Assembly: GCA_004558185.1 (NCBI GenBank)
Contig: SFDP01000010.1
Location: 15,625-79,624, forward strand
Reading direction: 5' to 3'
Origin: Lachnospiraceae bacterium
GTDB lineage: Bacteria; Bacillota; Clostridia; Lachnospirales; Lachnospiraceae
Length of the DNA stretch: 64,000 bases
Within the stretch, counting starts at the first letter, position 1, and every line of letters begins with the position of its first letter. The notes beneath the pieces are model-generated. The model had not been told where the DNA came from. It saw only the letters and a list, made by a program, of their open reading frames with translations, and did no database searches. Both the position numbers and the translations under genes were made by a program. Shown in pieces: positions 8,865 to 20,300 of this stretch.

Positions 8865-9389
8865 TTGGCCGATTCCAATATCACCAAAAGAGCTCTTGCA
8901 GCAGCCCTCAGAGAGCTGATGGAAGAAAAGCCTTTTGAAAAGATTAGCGTAGGGGATATCTGTGAACGATGCGACATGAACCGAAAGAGCTTCTACTATC
9001 ATTTTCGGGATAAGTACGATCTGGTGAACTGGATCTATGATATAGAATTCATTGCCGGCGTCAGTAAAAAAGAATATCCCGCAGCATGGGATTTGCTGCA
9101 GGATGTATGCACCTACTTATATGAGAATCGTCTTTTTTACCGAAAGGCTTTGCAGATGGAAGGGCAGAATTCCTTTTCGGAGCATTTCAGAGAATATCTG
9201 CAGCCTGCTCTTCATACCTATCTTGAAGGGGATATTCGGGATAAGGAGACCCTGGAATTTTATCTGACCTTTTTTACCGATGCGTATCTTTGTGCCATAG
9301 AGCGGTGGCTGTTAAAAAGGGAGCCGGAACCGCCCGGGCAGTTTATTGATCGAATGCAAAGCTGTATGCGCAGCTTTGGGGGTGAGTAA
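8865..9389 (+). CDS. TetR/AcrR-family regulator, DhaS-like
   Basis: A 174-residue DNA-binding protein. The N-terminal helix-turn-helix reads KISVGDICERCDMNRKSFYYHF (about residues 26-47), and the C-terminal part has the short all-helical form seen in DhaS-like members. Translation starts at a TTG, chosen because AGGAGG lies 8 bp upstream and no earlier ATG fits. A consensus promoter and a perfect dyad precede it, suggesting autoregulation. Only 2 bp separate it from the converging next gene. The ligand and targets are unknown. Confidence 0.85.
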   Translation: MADSNITKRALAAALRELMEEKPFEKISVGDICERCDMNRKSFYYHFRDKYDLVNWIYDIEFIAGVSKKEYPAAWDLLQDVCTYLYENRLFYRKALQMEGQNSFSEHFREYLQPALHTYLEGDIRDKETLEFYLTFFTDAYLCAIERWLLKREPEPPGQFIDRMQSCMRSFGGE

Positions 9390-9391
9390 AG

Positions 9392-10435
9392 CTATTCTGC
9401 TTTGGGAAAGGCCTTCTTTAATATGGTCTTCAAATCCTGCCTGAAGAGATTCGTGTCTGAAGTCGTATCCCTGTCGGACAGGGAATACAGCTCACCGGAG
9501 GCGGTAAAACCACCGCTGCATCCCTGGGAGGAAATAATGCCGTCAATGGCCTGATTATCCTGAAGAAGCTCCATGAAGACGGTGGGGTAGCGCTGTTCAA
9601 GGCGAAGCCGTTGAATGGCGAGATAAAACCCGTGTCTCTCCTCTGGTGACAGAGGGGCTTTGGGGCTGAAGAAGGTGAAGGCAGGGGACAGAGCCATGAG
9701 GGGCTCAAGGAAGCTGCCTAGGATCAGTCTCTGTTCATCTCCGGCTTCATAAGGGACATGGAGGCCATAGAGGAAACCGCTTTCTCTCAACCTTCGGCAG
9801 CTCTCGTTACATTCAGCATAGGAGGTCTCTTCATAAGTACAGGCAAACATCAGGTTGGGAAGAGCCTGTACCCGGATAAGAAGCTCTTCGGTGATGCAGA
9901 GGGGAGGACAGAACAGGACAAAGGCGGAATCAGGGAAGGCGGCAAACAGCTCCAAAAGCTCCGGGAAGATGCTCTGCGTATGAAACTGCCAGGTATAGAT
10001 GCCCAGCTCCTGTCCCTGATGAATCAGGCGCCTATAGGTTTCCTGATTTGCCGGAAAGGCTTCGGGGTCAAGAAACACAGAGAGGCACCAGGGGATATTA
10101 AAGTGCTCTCTGGCTTCAATGGAACGGATGGTTTCGGCTCCCAGGGTGCACCCGTTGTAGCCCACATTCATGCCGAAGGCAATCAGTCGTTCGCTGTCCA
10201 CGGTGCTGACCAGCTTCTCTGCCAGTAAATAGTAGGCGCTGTCCTCGCTGGTAAGAAGCTGTGCGGCGGTTTGAAAAAATTGCTGCTGAAACCGTCCCTT
10301 GGCAAAATCCAGAGCCAGATCCACCAGCTTTCGGATGCTTCTCTCGGGGTCCTGCTTAATCTCAGTTAAGGTTTTACGGAGGGTGATTTCCACTAAAACA
10401 CGGGTGATCTTTTGTTTCATCATTTGGCTGCTCAC
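9392..10435 (-). CDS. Uncharacterised protein, possibly a degenerate radical-SAM-like fold
   Basis: I do not recognise this 347-residue protein with confidence. The first 80 residues look helical. The remainder alternates short hydrophobic strands with helices, as in a TIM barrel. The segment MNVGYNGCTLGAETIRSIE followed by a conserved-looking FNIPWCLSVFLDPEAF recalls the entrance of radical SAM barrels, but there is no CxxxCxxC cluster motif. A late QGCSGGFTASGELYSL loop looks like the substrate-end loop of SPASM proteins. There is no signal peptide or membrane segment. It is divergent from the phosphoribosyltransferase-like gene. The fold call is inference. Confidence 0.5.
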   Translation of the reverse strand: MSSQMMKQKITRVLVEITLRKTLTEIKQDPERSIRKLVDLALDFAKGRFQQQFFQTAAQLLTSEDSAYYLLAEKLVSTVDSERLIAFGMNVGYNGCTLGAETIRSIEAREHFNIPWCLSVFLDPEAFPANQETYRRLIHQGQELGIYTWQFHTQSIFPELLELFAAFPDSAFVLFCPPLCITEELLIRVQALPNLMFACTYEETSYAECNESCRRLRESGFLYGLHVPYEAGDEQRLILGSFLEPLMALSPAFTFFSPKAPLSPEERHGFYLAIQRLRLEQRYPTVFMELLQDNQAIDGIISSQGCSGGFTASGELYSLSDRDTTSDTNLFRQDLKTILKKAFPKAE

Positions 10436-10541
10436 ATTCTGTATAATCTTTTATTGTGCAGCATTCAGCTCTTTTGGCATAGCCTTAAAAAAGAGAATTC
10501 GCTGTTAGTTATATCCTAGTGAGAAAGCGTGCTCAATACAA

Positions 10542-10565
10542 GGGACAAAAAGACGAATTTGTCCC
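10542..10565. promoter_or_regulatory. Inverted repeat in divergent intergenic region
   Basis: Perfect arms GGGACAAA and TTTGTCCC separated by 8 bp, between the divergent genes at 10435 (minus) and 10674 (plus). The A-rich flank lies on the wrong side for a terminator, so an operator is more likely. Confidence 0.35.
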
Positions 10566-10600
10566 AAAAAAATAAAAAATAAAAATATTGAATTAAATTG

Positions 10601-10619
10601 TATATTGATTTACAATATA
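10601..10619. promoter_or_regulatory. AT-rich palindrome upstream of the phosphoribosyltransferase-like gene
   Basis: TATATTG-ATTTA-CAATATA is a perfect 7-bp dyad about 55 bp upstream of the start codon. It overlaps a possible -10 region (TATAAA at 10616). It could bind a repressor; no clear -35 box pairs with it. Confidence 0.3.
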
Positions 10620-10673
10620 AACAAATAATTGTCGCACAATTTAATGCTCTACTTATACTAAGGAGGAAAATCT

Positions 10674-11315
10674 ATGCAGGATATGATTAAAATTACTTCA
10701 AAGCAGCACAGCAGTGTTACCCTGAAAGCCATTCCGGGGCATTTTGTAACTCCCAATTCTCATGTAAACTACTATCTGGATATGACAACGCTAAAGACCA
10801 GATTGAGTGAGGCTTCGGCAGCAGCCAAGGAACTCAGCACTCAGATTGCAGTGACCACTATTGTGGACACCATAGTGTGTATAGACGGTTGTGAGATCAT
10901 CGGCGCCTTTCTGGCAGATGAACTGACGAAGGCGGGAATTTATTCCATGAATGCACACAAGACCATTTATATCATTACACCGGAGGTGGTGAATACCGGG
11001 CAGTTGGTTTTTCGGGAGAACTTTCTGCCTATGATCAAGGGAAAGAACGTATTGCTTCTTCTGGCCTCCGCCACCACCGGACAGACCATTGTAAAGGCTA
11101 CCCAGACTCTGCGTTATTACGGAGCAACGATCAGCGGCATCAGTGCGGTATTCAGTGCGGCCAACAGCATGATGGGAATTCCCATCCGGGCATTGTTTAC
11201 CATCGCCGATCTTCCTGATTACAAGGCTTATGATCCGGAGGGCTGCAGCCTGTGTAAGGAGAAGCGCCCCATAGACGCATTTGCCAATGCCTTTGGCTAC
11301 TCCCGGATTGAATAA
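10674..11315 (+). CDS. Phosphoribosyltransferase-like protein
   Basis: A 213-residue cytoplasmic protein with a type I phosphoribosyltransferase fold, nearest in style to orotate phosphoribosyltransferases. VDTIVCIDGCEIIGAFLADEL occupies the first phosphate-loop region, and NVLLLLASATTGQTIVKAT occupies the PRPP-loop region. The usual acidic pair of that loop (DD or ED) is replaced by AS, so catalysis on PRPP may be altered or lost and a regulatory role is possible. The ATG follows AGGAGG. The next gene, encoding an aromatic-acid-exporter-like protein, starts 36 bp downstream, so the two are probably co-transcribed. Confidence 0.7.
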   Translation: MQDMIKITSKQHSSVTLKAIPGHFVTPNSHVNYYLDMTTLKTRLSEASAAAKELSTQIAVTTIVDTIVCIDGCEIIGAFLADELTKAGIYSMNAHKTIYIITPEVVNTGQLVFRENFLPMIKGKNVLLLLASATTGQTIVKATQTLRYYGATISGISAVFSAANSMMGIPIRALFTIADLPDYKAYDPEGCSLCKEKRPIDAFANAFGYSRIE

Positions 11316-11351
11316 CAAAAACAAATCCAGATCCTTAAGGAGGAGCTGCCT

Positions 11352-12356
11352 TTGAAGAAAAAATTAGGAAAAAAAGCATTTATTCTGGCACTGAAGATCG
11401 GCATCGGAAGCAGTACGGCACTCACCATTGCCTCTCTGCTTTCCCTGCAGAATGCGGCCTCTGCCGGAATCATCACTTTATTGACGATTGTAACCACAAA
11501 GTGGGAAACCATACGCCTGTCATGGGCCAGGATACTGACCTTTGGCATTGCCATTATCCTGGCCTTTGTGCTGTTTCAATTACCCATTAACCCCTGGTTG
11601 ATGTACAGCATCTACATATTTACTCTGGTTCTGATCAATGAGTCCATGGACTGGAAAAGCACACTTTCCGTTAATGCGGTGATTGGAACCCATTTTCTTG
11701 CCTCTCAGGATTTCAGCCTGACCTTCGTTCTGAACGAGTTTATGCTGGTTCTGATCGGAATTACGGTGGCCTTTGTGGTCAATATGTTTCGCCATAACCG
11801 GAACCATAAGGCCTCCATCGTGGGTCATATGCAGAGCGTGGAAAAGCGCTTGCAGCACATTTTGGAGGAGATGGCCGGCTACCTCAGAAAGCAGGAGGAC
11901 AGTTGGGATGTATGGCAGGATTTGGAGCAGTTGGAGAATGATCTCAAGGATTATATTCTTGACGCTTATGAATACGAGGGCAATACCTTTCAGTCCCACA
12001 GCGGTTATTATTTAAGCTATTTTGAAATGCGGCTGGAGCAGTGTATGGAGTTTTACAGCCTTCATACAGAAATGAAACGAATGCGGCAAATGCCGGCTCA
12101 GGCAGAGCTGGTGGCAGACTATATGCTCTATTTAAAGGATTTTGTCAAAGAAAACAATTGTCCTGATGAGCAGCGAAAGAAGCTGAACGAGATGAAGGAG
12201 GAGCTGGGCAGACAGGACTTACCGTCAAGCTATGAGGAATTTGAAAACAGGGCACTTTTGTACCATGTGCTTAGCCAGCTTGAGGCCTTTATCGAGCACA
12301 AGGAGAATTTCGTGAAGAGCCTGGATGAACAGCAAAAGAAGCATTATTGGCAATAA
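11352..12356 (+). CDS. Aromatic acid exporter (ArAE_1/FUSC-like) membrane protein
   Basis: A 334-residue protein with about five or six N-terminal hydrophobic helices (residues about 10-155), followed by a soluble helical half rich in charged residues. This is the architecture of the ArAE_1 family, related to the p-hydroxybenzoate efflux protein AaeB, usually annotated in Firmicutes as aromatic acid exporters. Translation begins at a TTG preceded by AAGGAGGAG. It follows the phosphoribosyltransferase-like gene closely. Transport of aromatic acids here is family knowledge, not shown by the sequence. Confidence 0.78.
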   Translation: MKKKLGKKAFILALKIGIGSSTALTIASLLSLQNAASAGIITLLTIVTTKWETIRLSWARILTFGIAIILAFVLFQLPINPWLMYSIYIFTLVLINESMDWKSTLSVNAVIGTHFLASQDFSLTFVLNEFMLVLIGITVAFVVNMFRHNRNHKASIVGHMQSVEKRLQHILEEMAGYLRKQEDSWDVWQDLEQLENDLKDYILDAYEYEGNTFQSHSGYYLSYFEMRLEQCMEFYSLHTEMKRMRQMPAQAELVADYMLYLKDFVKENNCPDEQRKKLNEMKEELGRQDLPSSYEEFENRALLYHVLSQLEAFIEHKENFVKSLDEQQKKHYWQ

Positions 12357-12468
12357 AGGCTGTCGCAGGAGGATTTCCCGGGCAAACAGGAGGAAGAGGG
12401 GTGACTTCAACGAGGTAAAGCGTCAGTGGATTAAACGGAAAATAAATCAGAAATCATGCGAACTTTCG

Positions 12469-12497
12469 TTGACAAAAATGGTGAAAAAATTTATAAT
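12469..12497 (+). promoter_or_regulatory. Consensus sigma-A promoter for the chemotaxis receptor
   Basis: TTGACA, 17 bp, TATAAT: a perfect housekeeping promoter about 90 bp upstream of the start codon. The leader contains a small GATAGT/ACTATC hairpin; I see no known riboswitch in it. Confidence 0.85.
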
Positions 12498-12588
12498 TAT
12501 TTGTCGGGAACGAGTAGCCGGATAGTCATCTGCACTATCAACCGCAGTATTCGGTACACCGTACAAAGGAAAAAGGAGCGGAAAGATT

Positions 12589-14310
12589 ATGGCTAAGGGA
12601 GTACAGGAAAAAGGAAAAACAAAAAAAGAGGCTGGTGCCAGCATAGGAACAAAACTGAACAGAGGATATCTGATCGTTATTGCCATGATGGTGATTTCCA
12701 GCGTGATCAGTCTGATTTGTCTGGCTGTGCTGAATAACAGAATTGACAGCTTTGTGAACGGTTCCAGTACGGCAGATACGGCGATTAAGATATGCCGGAT
12801 CGATGTGAATATTGCCGCAAGAAATATTCGTGAAATGCTGATCAGCGAGGACACCGCCGCCTATGCCGGATATCGGGCAAAGGTAGATGAGATGACGGCT
12901 GACATTGGTGAGCAGCTAAAGGTGCTGGAAGGAACGGGGCTGATCAGCCAGGATCTGTATCAGCAGTACGAAAGCAAGCTGAACGACTGGGGGAATATAG
13001 GCTATAAGATTATGAACCTGATCGAAACCGGAAAAGATGAAGAGGCGAAAAAAGCCATTCTGGAGGAATGTACACCGGCCCTGAATGGGGTAGTTGCCTT
13101 TTCCCAACAGTTGGATAAAGAAACCGATCAGCTTGTGGCAAGATCGGTGAGATCGACAACCATGGTATTTACCATTGCAGTAATTTCCATTATTGCGCTG
13201 GTAATCATTGCAGTAGTTGTGGCGCAGCGTATCGGCAGCAAAATCATCAAGTCCATCATTGATCCGCTGAAGGAAGTGGAAGGCGCATCCAAGGAGCTGT
13301 CCAGAGGCAACCTGCATACACATATCAGCTACGAAAGTGAGGATGAGATTGGTTCCATGGCCAAGAATCTGGAATCTGCCATCAGAACCCTGAATTCCTA
13401 TATAGAGGATATTTCTCAGTCCATGGAGAGATTCTGTCAGGGAGATTTTGTGGTCAACCCGCAGAGTGAGTGGCTGGGAGATTTCGAAGCTATTTTGAAA
13501 TCCTTTAGAAACTTTGAAAAGAACATGGCAGAAACCGTTCATGGTATTCAGGCAGCAGCGGATCAGGTAGACAGCGGAGCAGAGCAGGTTTCCCAGAGCG
13601 CCAACGAGCTGGCGCAGGGGGCTACCGATCAGGCCAGCATTACCGAAGAGCTGGTGGCAACCATCGAGACCATTTCCGATCAGGTTGCAGATAACGCCAG
13701 AAATGCCAAGTCCATCAGTAAGGAAGTGGCCGGCGCCGGTTCTGCTATTGTAGACAGCAACGCAAAGATGCGGGAGATGGTACAGTCCATGAACGAGATT
13801 GACCAGACCTCAAGACAGATCAGCAAGATCATTGACACCATTAACAGCATTGCCTCCCAGACCAATCTGCTGGCATTGAATGCCTCCATTGAAGCTGCAA
13901 GAGCAGGCGAGGCAGGAAGAGGCTTTGCGGTAGTAGCGGATCAGGTATCCGTTCTGGCAGCACAGAGTGCAGAAGCAGCCAAGGAATCGAATATCCTGAT
14001 CGAGTCCTCCGTAGAAGCGGTGGCCAAGGGCATGGTGATTGCCAAGGATACTGCACAGCGTCTGGAGGAAGTGGCAGAGAGCACCAAGTCGGTATTTGCT
14101 GCGGTAGAACAGGTTGCGGATGAACTGGAAGCGCAGATGGAGTCCTTCCAGCAGATCAATGCGGGAGTGGAGCACATTAACGATGTGGTACAGACCAATT
14201 CAGCCACCAGTGAGGAATGTGCGGCAGCCAGTGAGGAAATGAGCAGCCAGGCAAGTATGCTGGATGAGCTGGTTTCGCAGTTTAGGGTCAGCGGAGCGAA
14301 AACGGTATAG
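12589..14310 (+). CDS. Methyl-accepting chemotaxis protein
   Basis: A 573-residue transmembrane chemoreceptor. It has a basic cytoplasmic start, a first membrane helix at about 25-48, an extracellular helical sensor of about 135 residues, a second membrane helix at about 188-208, a HAMP linker and a long cytoplasmic coiled coil. The signalling hairpin is visible in IASQTNLLALNASIEAARAGEAGRGFAVV, shown here only in part by its NLLALNASIEAARAGE core. After that core the usual DEVR is DQVS, a small deviation. It would signal through CheA/CheW to the flagellar motor, consistent with the flagellar genes downstream. It is preceded by a housekeeping promoter rather than a flagellar one and closed by its own terminator. 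Confidence 0.93.
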   Translation: MAKGVQEKGKTKKEAGASIGTKLNRGYLIVIAMMVISSVISLICLAVLNNRIDSFVNGSSTADTAIKICRIDVNIAARNIREMLISEDTAAYAGYRAKVDEMTADIGEQLKVLEGTGLISQDLYQQYESKLNDWGNIGYKIMNLIETGKDEEAKKAILEECTPALNGVVAFSQQLDKETDQLVARSVRSTTMVFTIAVISIIALVIIAVVVAQRIGSKIIKSIIDPLKEVEGASKELSRGNLHTHISYESEDEIGSMAKNLESAIRTLNSYIEDISQSMERFCQGDFVVNPQSEWLGDFEAILKSFRNFEKNMAETVHGIQAAADQVDSGAEQVSQSANELAQGATDQASITEELVATIETISDQVADNARNAKSISKEVAGAGSAIVDSNAKMREMVQSMNEIDQTSRQISKIIDTINSIASQTNLLALNASIEAARAGEAGRGFAVVADQVSVLAAQSAEAAKESNILIESSVEAVAKGMVIAKDTAQRLEEVAESTKSVFAAVEQVADELEAQMESFQQINAGVEHINDVVQTNSATSEECAAASEEMSSQASMLDELVSQFRVSGAKTV

Positions 14311-17300
14311 GATAGAGAAGATACCAGGGGAACTGTTTCGGCAGTTCCCCTTTTGAATGAAGGAAATCCGGCTAAAGCGGCAGAAGGAGGTAAATATGGG
14401 AAAAGAAGAAAGGCTGCAGCAGCAGTTTGCGTTTTGCAGGGAAATCGACAAGGAAAAGCGAATAAAACGTCAGACCTATCAGTCAGACGCAAAGACCAGG
14501 GAGAACGATGCGGAGCACGCATGGCACATGGCGGTTATGGCTATCCTTCTGGAGGAATACAGCGAGGAGAAGATCGACCTGCTGAAAACGGTGACCATGC
14601 TGCTGATTCATGATTTAGTGGAAATTGATGCAGGAGATACCTACGCCTATGACCCGGAGGCCAAAAAGACCCAGAAGGAAAGAGAAAAAAAGGCAGCAGA
14701 CCGGATTTTCTCCCTGCTGCCCCCGGATCAGGGAGAACGGTTCAGAGCAATATGGGAAGAGTTTGAGGCATGGGAAAGCCCGGAGGCCTGCTTCGCCCAT
14801 ACTCTGGATAATGTCCAGCCCGCCATGCTCAACGATACCACAAAGGGAATTAGCTGGAAGGAGCACGGAGTGCGTCTGGAGCAGATCTTAGAGCGGAACA
14901 GAAGAACCGGCGAAGGGAGTGAAATCCTCTGGAAATATGCCAGAGAACACTTTATTGAGCCTCATGTGGGAAAGGCGATCATTCCTGAAAATTGTGCTAA
15001 AGTTTCCTTTGGAGAATCCGATAAACATAGTAAGGAAAGTTAACACAGTTTCATTTCCATAGTGAGGAGGAAGTTTATGAGAATAGATGCGTACCAGCAG
15101 GTCCAGCAGGTATACAGTACCAAGCAGACCCACAAAGCGCTGAAGGAAGAACGCAGAAGCCTTCAGGACCGACTGCAGATCAGCAGTACGGGTAAGGATA
15201 TTCAGGTGGCCAAGCAGGCGCTTGAGAATACTTCGGATGTAAGAAGTGAGGTGGTAGATCCGCTGAAGAGTAAGATAGAAGCGGGCACCTATAAGGTAGG
15301 AGTGGATGCCTTTGCCGCCCGGTTGTTTGAGAAGTACAATGAATTACATCTGGGAAGTTTTTAAGGGCCATGACCCTTCAGAGGAAATTGATTTGATCAG
15401 GAGGGAATATCAGTGGCAAGTTTAATGGAGAATCTAATTGCCGTATTGCGGGAAGAAAGCAGTCAGTACGGTCAGTTATTGGAGTTATCCATGAAGAAGA
15501 CCCCCGTCATTGTGGCGGGAGATTTAGAGAGCTTACAGCATATCACGGATGAAGAGCAAGACATTGTGGCAAAGCTCAACCGCCTGGATACGAAGAGGGC
15601 GGAGGTGACAAAGGATATTGCCAATGTATTGAACAGGGATGTTGCAACGCTGAAGCTGGCAGACATTATCGATATGTTAGGCCAAAGACCTGTGGAGCAG
15701 AAGCAGCTGGCCGAGGCTCACGATGAGCTGAAGCTGGTGGTTGAACAGATGGCCAGAGTGAACAGGCAGAATCAGGATTTGATTCAGCAGTCTCTGGAAA
15801 TGGTGGAGTTTGATTTGAATCTTATTCACTCTCTGCGATCTGCACCGCAAACTGCCAACTACAATAAAGGTGCCTATGCGGCAGGAACCATGATCGGTAC
15901 GAAAGCAGGCACCTTTGACGCAAAACAATAACATCTTTAGGAGGCGTGAGTTATGCCATCATTAATGGGAAGCTTATACATAGGCGTATCAGGTTTACAA
16001 ACAAGTCAGAATGCATTAAACACTACTGCACACAATATGAGCAATGCGGACACCACCGGTTATGTTCGCCAGCAGGTGCAGTTGGGAACCAGATTCTACA
16101 ATACCATTGCAGTTAATCCCAAGGCCGTGTCCAATCAGCAGCTTGGGCTCGGCGTCTACTATTCCAAGGTAAAACAGGTAAGAGATTATTTCCTCGATCA
16201 GACCTACCGCAGGGAGTCTGGCCGAAGCGCATTTTATGAGGTGTCCTCGGGCGCTTTGGAAGAGGTCGAATATCTTTTGGACGAATTAAACGGAGAATCC
16301 TTCCAGGAATCGCTGGAGGATTTGTGGAGGTCGGTGCAGGAATTATCCAAGGATCCCAGCAGTGCCGTAACCCAGGGGCTTATGGTACAGCGTTCGGCAC
16401 AGTTTTTGGAAAGAGCCCAGGCGGTGTATGCGGGCCTGGTGGACTACCAGAACAATCTGAACAATCAGATACAGGGAAAGGTAGACAAGATCAACAGCTA
16501 TGCCGACCAGATTCTGGCATTGAATAAGGCTATTGTCAAAATTGAATCAGGAAAGATGGAAGAGGCCAATGATTTACGGGATGAGAGAAACCGAATCCTT
16601 GACGAGCTGGCTACCATGGTGAAGATGACCTACAGCGAAGACATGATGGGCAACGTCAGTGTGCAGGTGGAGGGAGTTGACCTGGTCAAAGGGGAGATTG
16701 CCTATAAGATGGGACTGGATCAAGACGAACAGACCGGCTTCTATACCCCCTTCTGGATTCAGAATGCCAGCTATACCATCAACGAAAAGGGAGAGAAGGT
16801 ATACAATATCGAAGGAGCAGAGGTATTTGATCTGAATGCCGTTATTTCCTCCGATTTGGATACGGATATAGGCAGCCTCAAGTCCATGCTGCTGGCAAGG
16901 GGTGATCATAAGGCAGATTACCGTGATCTGGCAGAGGATAAATACGACAACAGCATCAGCCAGTCGGTTATTATGAACATACAGGCGGAATTCGACCAGT
17001 TGATTCACAACGTCTGTACAGCCATGAATCAGGTTATTGCAGAAGCTGCAGAGGCGGCAACAGCCAAGAATCCTGACAGCACTTATCTTAGGGATTCCCA
17101 GGGCAGACCGATCCAGATTTTCCAGAAAATCGGCTCCGATGGCTATACCAAGGATCCGGTTACCGGAAACTGGACATACAATAACGAAGATGCAGACGAT
17201 TATGCTTCCACCTATTCCGTGGCTAATCTGCAGATGAACAGCGAACTGATGCAGAATCCCAGTATGTTCGGGTTTATTACCATGGATAATTCGGTGGATT

Positions 17301-20300
17301 ATGAGACCATAGAGAAGCTGAAGACCAAATTCACGGAGGAATCCAATACCCTGAATCCCAATGTGAAGAAAAAGACCAGCTTTGTGGACTATTACGGAGA
17401 TTTGGTTGCCCAGATAGCCAATTCAGGAAAGGTTTATAAGAGCATCGTATTTAATCAGCAGGCTACGGTGAACGCCACCTTCAGTGCAAGGGAACAGGTG
17501 ATCGGTGTATCCAGTGACGAAGAACTGACTCATATGGTCAAGTTCCAGAATGCTTATAACGCATCCAGCCGTTACATCAATGCCATAGACGAGATGCTGG
17601 CACATATCATTAATACCCTTGCCGTATAGGAATACCGCAGAGGAAGCCCTTAGAATAGAAGCACAGGAAGAAAAGGAGGCAGTCTATGCCATCTCAATTT
17701 TTTGGATTAACAATAGGATATTCAGGTCTGCTGGCAGCGAATGCGGCGCTGAATACCACGGGAAATAATATTTCTAACGTAGAAACCGACGGCTACAGCC
17801 GTCAGAAGGTCAACCAGTCAGCAGCCGATGCTCTTCGTGTATTTACCACCTATGGCTGCGCCGGCGCCGGTGTGGAGGTGCTGGCCATTGAGCGGATCAG
17901 AGATGAATTTTATGACGTAAAGTATTGGAACAACAACACCAATACCGGTGAATATAGCATGAAAGCCTACTATATGAAGCAGGTTGAGGATTATTTTGCT
18001 GACAACAGCACCATTGAAGGCTTTAAAACCATTTTCGACCGAATGATGTCTGCTTTGGCAGAAGTGCAGAAGCAGTCCGGTTCGGACAGTACCAAGGCAC
18101 AGTTTATCGGAAGTGCCTCCAGCCTTTGTGACTACTTCAACAGTATGGCAGCCAATATGGAGCAGGTACAGAAGGATGTCAACCAGGAAATCAAACTGAA
18201 GATCGATGAGATCAATTCCATAGCAACGGAAATTGCCACATTGAATAAGCAGATCAATACCATTGAGCTTGACGGCAAGGCTCATGCCAATGAGCTCAGG
18301 GATGCCAGAACGAAGCTGCTGGATGAGCTGTCTGCCATTGTAGATGTGGAGGTAACGGAAACACCCATCGTTGATGCAACCAACCCCGACCGTTACACCG
18401 GAGCCAATCGACTGATCGTGAGGATAGCCGGAGGACAGACCCTGGTGGACAGCGGCGACTACCGCTCTCTGGAATGTGTGGCGAGAAAACCCGAAGAAAA
18501 GGTAAATCAGTCCGATATTGACGGCATTTACGATGTATACTGGGTAGCAAACCGCCTTACGGGAGATTTGGGAGATCAGTTCAATCTTTATAATGGCGCC
18601 ATGGGAGGAGAGCTTCGTGGCCTGGTACAGATGCGTGACGGTAATAATGGGGAGAACTTCCAGGGAACCGTTAATGATATTCAGACCGTTGTAGACGGAG
18701 GTAAAACATATAAGGAAGTTAAGGTAAAGGTGACCAAGGATTACCTTTTAGATATGAACAAGCTGACTTTGTCCGACACCGGAGGAAAGATCAACCTGGG
18801 GAATCAAGTATTCTACTTTACCGAATGGAAATATGATCAAACCACTCAGGAATACACTTTCAGAATCGATGAGAGTATAAACAATGCCAATCTGACCACT
18901 ACAAGAATGGGTAAGGAGGCCACCATCGGCGCCAGTGTAAAGTATCAGGGTGTGCCCTACTATATGGCGCAGATGAACGAGTGGATAAGGACCTTCTCAG
19001 AAGCCTTCAATAAGATTTTGAAAGAAGGCTATGATGTAAAGGGAAATCAGGGAATACTGATGTTTACCGGAAATCATGAGACCGATGAGGAGCAGTACCT
19101 CTTTAATGAAGGGCTAGCCCCTGGCAAAGATACTGTTTCCGTCAACGATGACAGCTACTACAGGCTGACAGCGAAAAACGCCAGTATATTAAAGGCAATG
19201 GTGAACGATCCGGATTTACTGGCTACTAAGGTGGGTCAGACGGAAGGGGTAGACGAATATAAGAATGTGGAGCGTTTGATCAAGATGATCAATGACAAAA
19301 CGCAGGTGAGCTTCCGTGGGGCTTCCACCGCAGAATTTCTGACCTGTATCCTTTCCGATATTGCCCTGAATACCAACAGTGCCAATACCTTTCACAGTAA
19401 CTTTACCAATGTGGGAAAGGCCATTGACAATCAGCGGCTGTCCATTTCCGGCGTAGATCAGGATGAGGAAGCAGTAAACCTGGTAAAATATCAGAATGCC
19501 TATAATCTGGCTTCCAGAATGATTCAGACCATGACAGAGATTTATGACCGACTGATTTTACAGACAGGAGTATAGGAGGAGAATCATGAGAATTACGAAT
19601 AAGGTTATGCAGAATAACTCCTTAACCAATATCAATACGAATAAGCTGTTACAGGACAAGCTGAGTACACAGATGGCTACGGAGAAGAAGGTGAACAGAC
19701 CCTCCGATGATCCGGTGGTAGCGATTCGTGCCCTGCGTTTAAGAACCAACGTGAATCAGATTACCCAGTATTATGAGAAGAACGTACCCGATGCGGAGAG
19801 CTGGCTTAAGCTGACTGAGGATGCGATTTCTTCCATGACTGAAGTAATTACGGATATGTATGAGAATGCCACCAAGGGAAGCAATGAGAACCTGACGTTA
19901 GATGATAAGAGAACCATACTGACTCAGCTCAAATCCCTCAGGGATGAAGTGTATTCTACAGGAAATACGGACTATGCAGGCCGTTATATCTTTACCGGAT
20001 ATCGTACCGACAGCACCCTGACCTTTACTACAGACGAGACAAAAACCTATTCCATTACGGAACAGTTGGACAGCAGTATGCTGGATACCATTACCCATGT
20101 AAAGACGGGTGACCTGCTGGATATTAATGAGGCGAATTTTGCCGGAACAAATGTAGAGGAAAATGATATTGCATCTAACCAGATTCATCGGCTTCGTCTG
20201 TCTTATCAAAATGTAGGTGATGCGGCACCTGTTATTAAATATAATGAATATGATGCTGCGGCTGGTACGTATACACCGACCGATATTACTTGTGATGTAG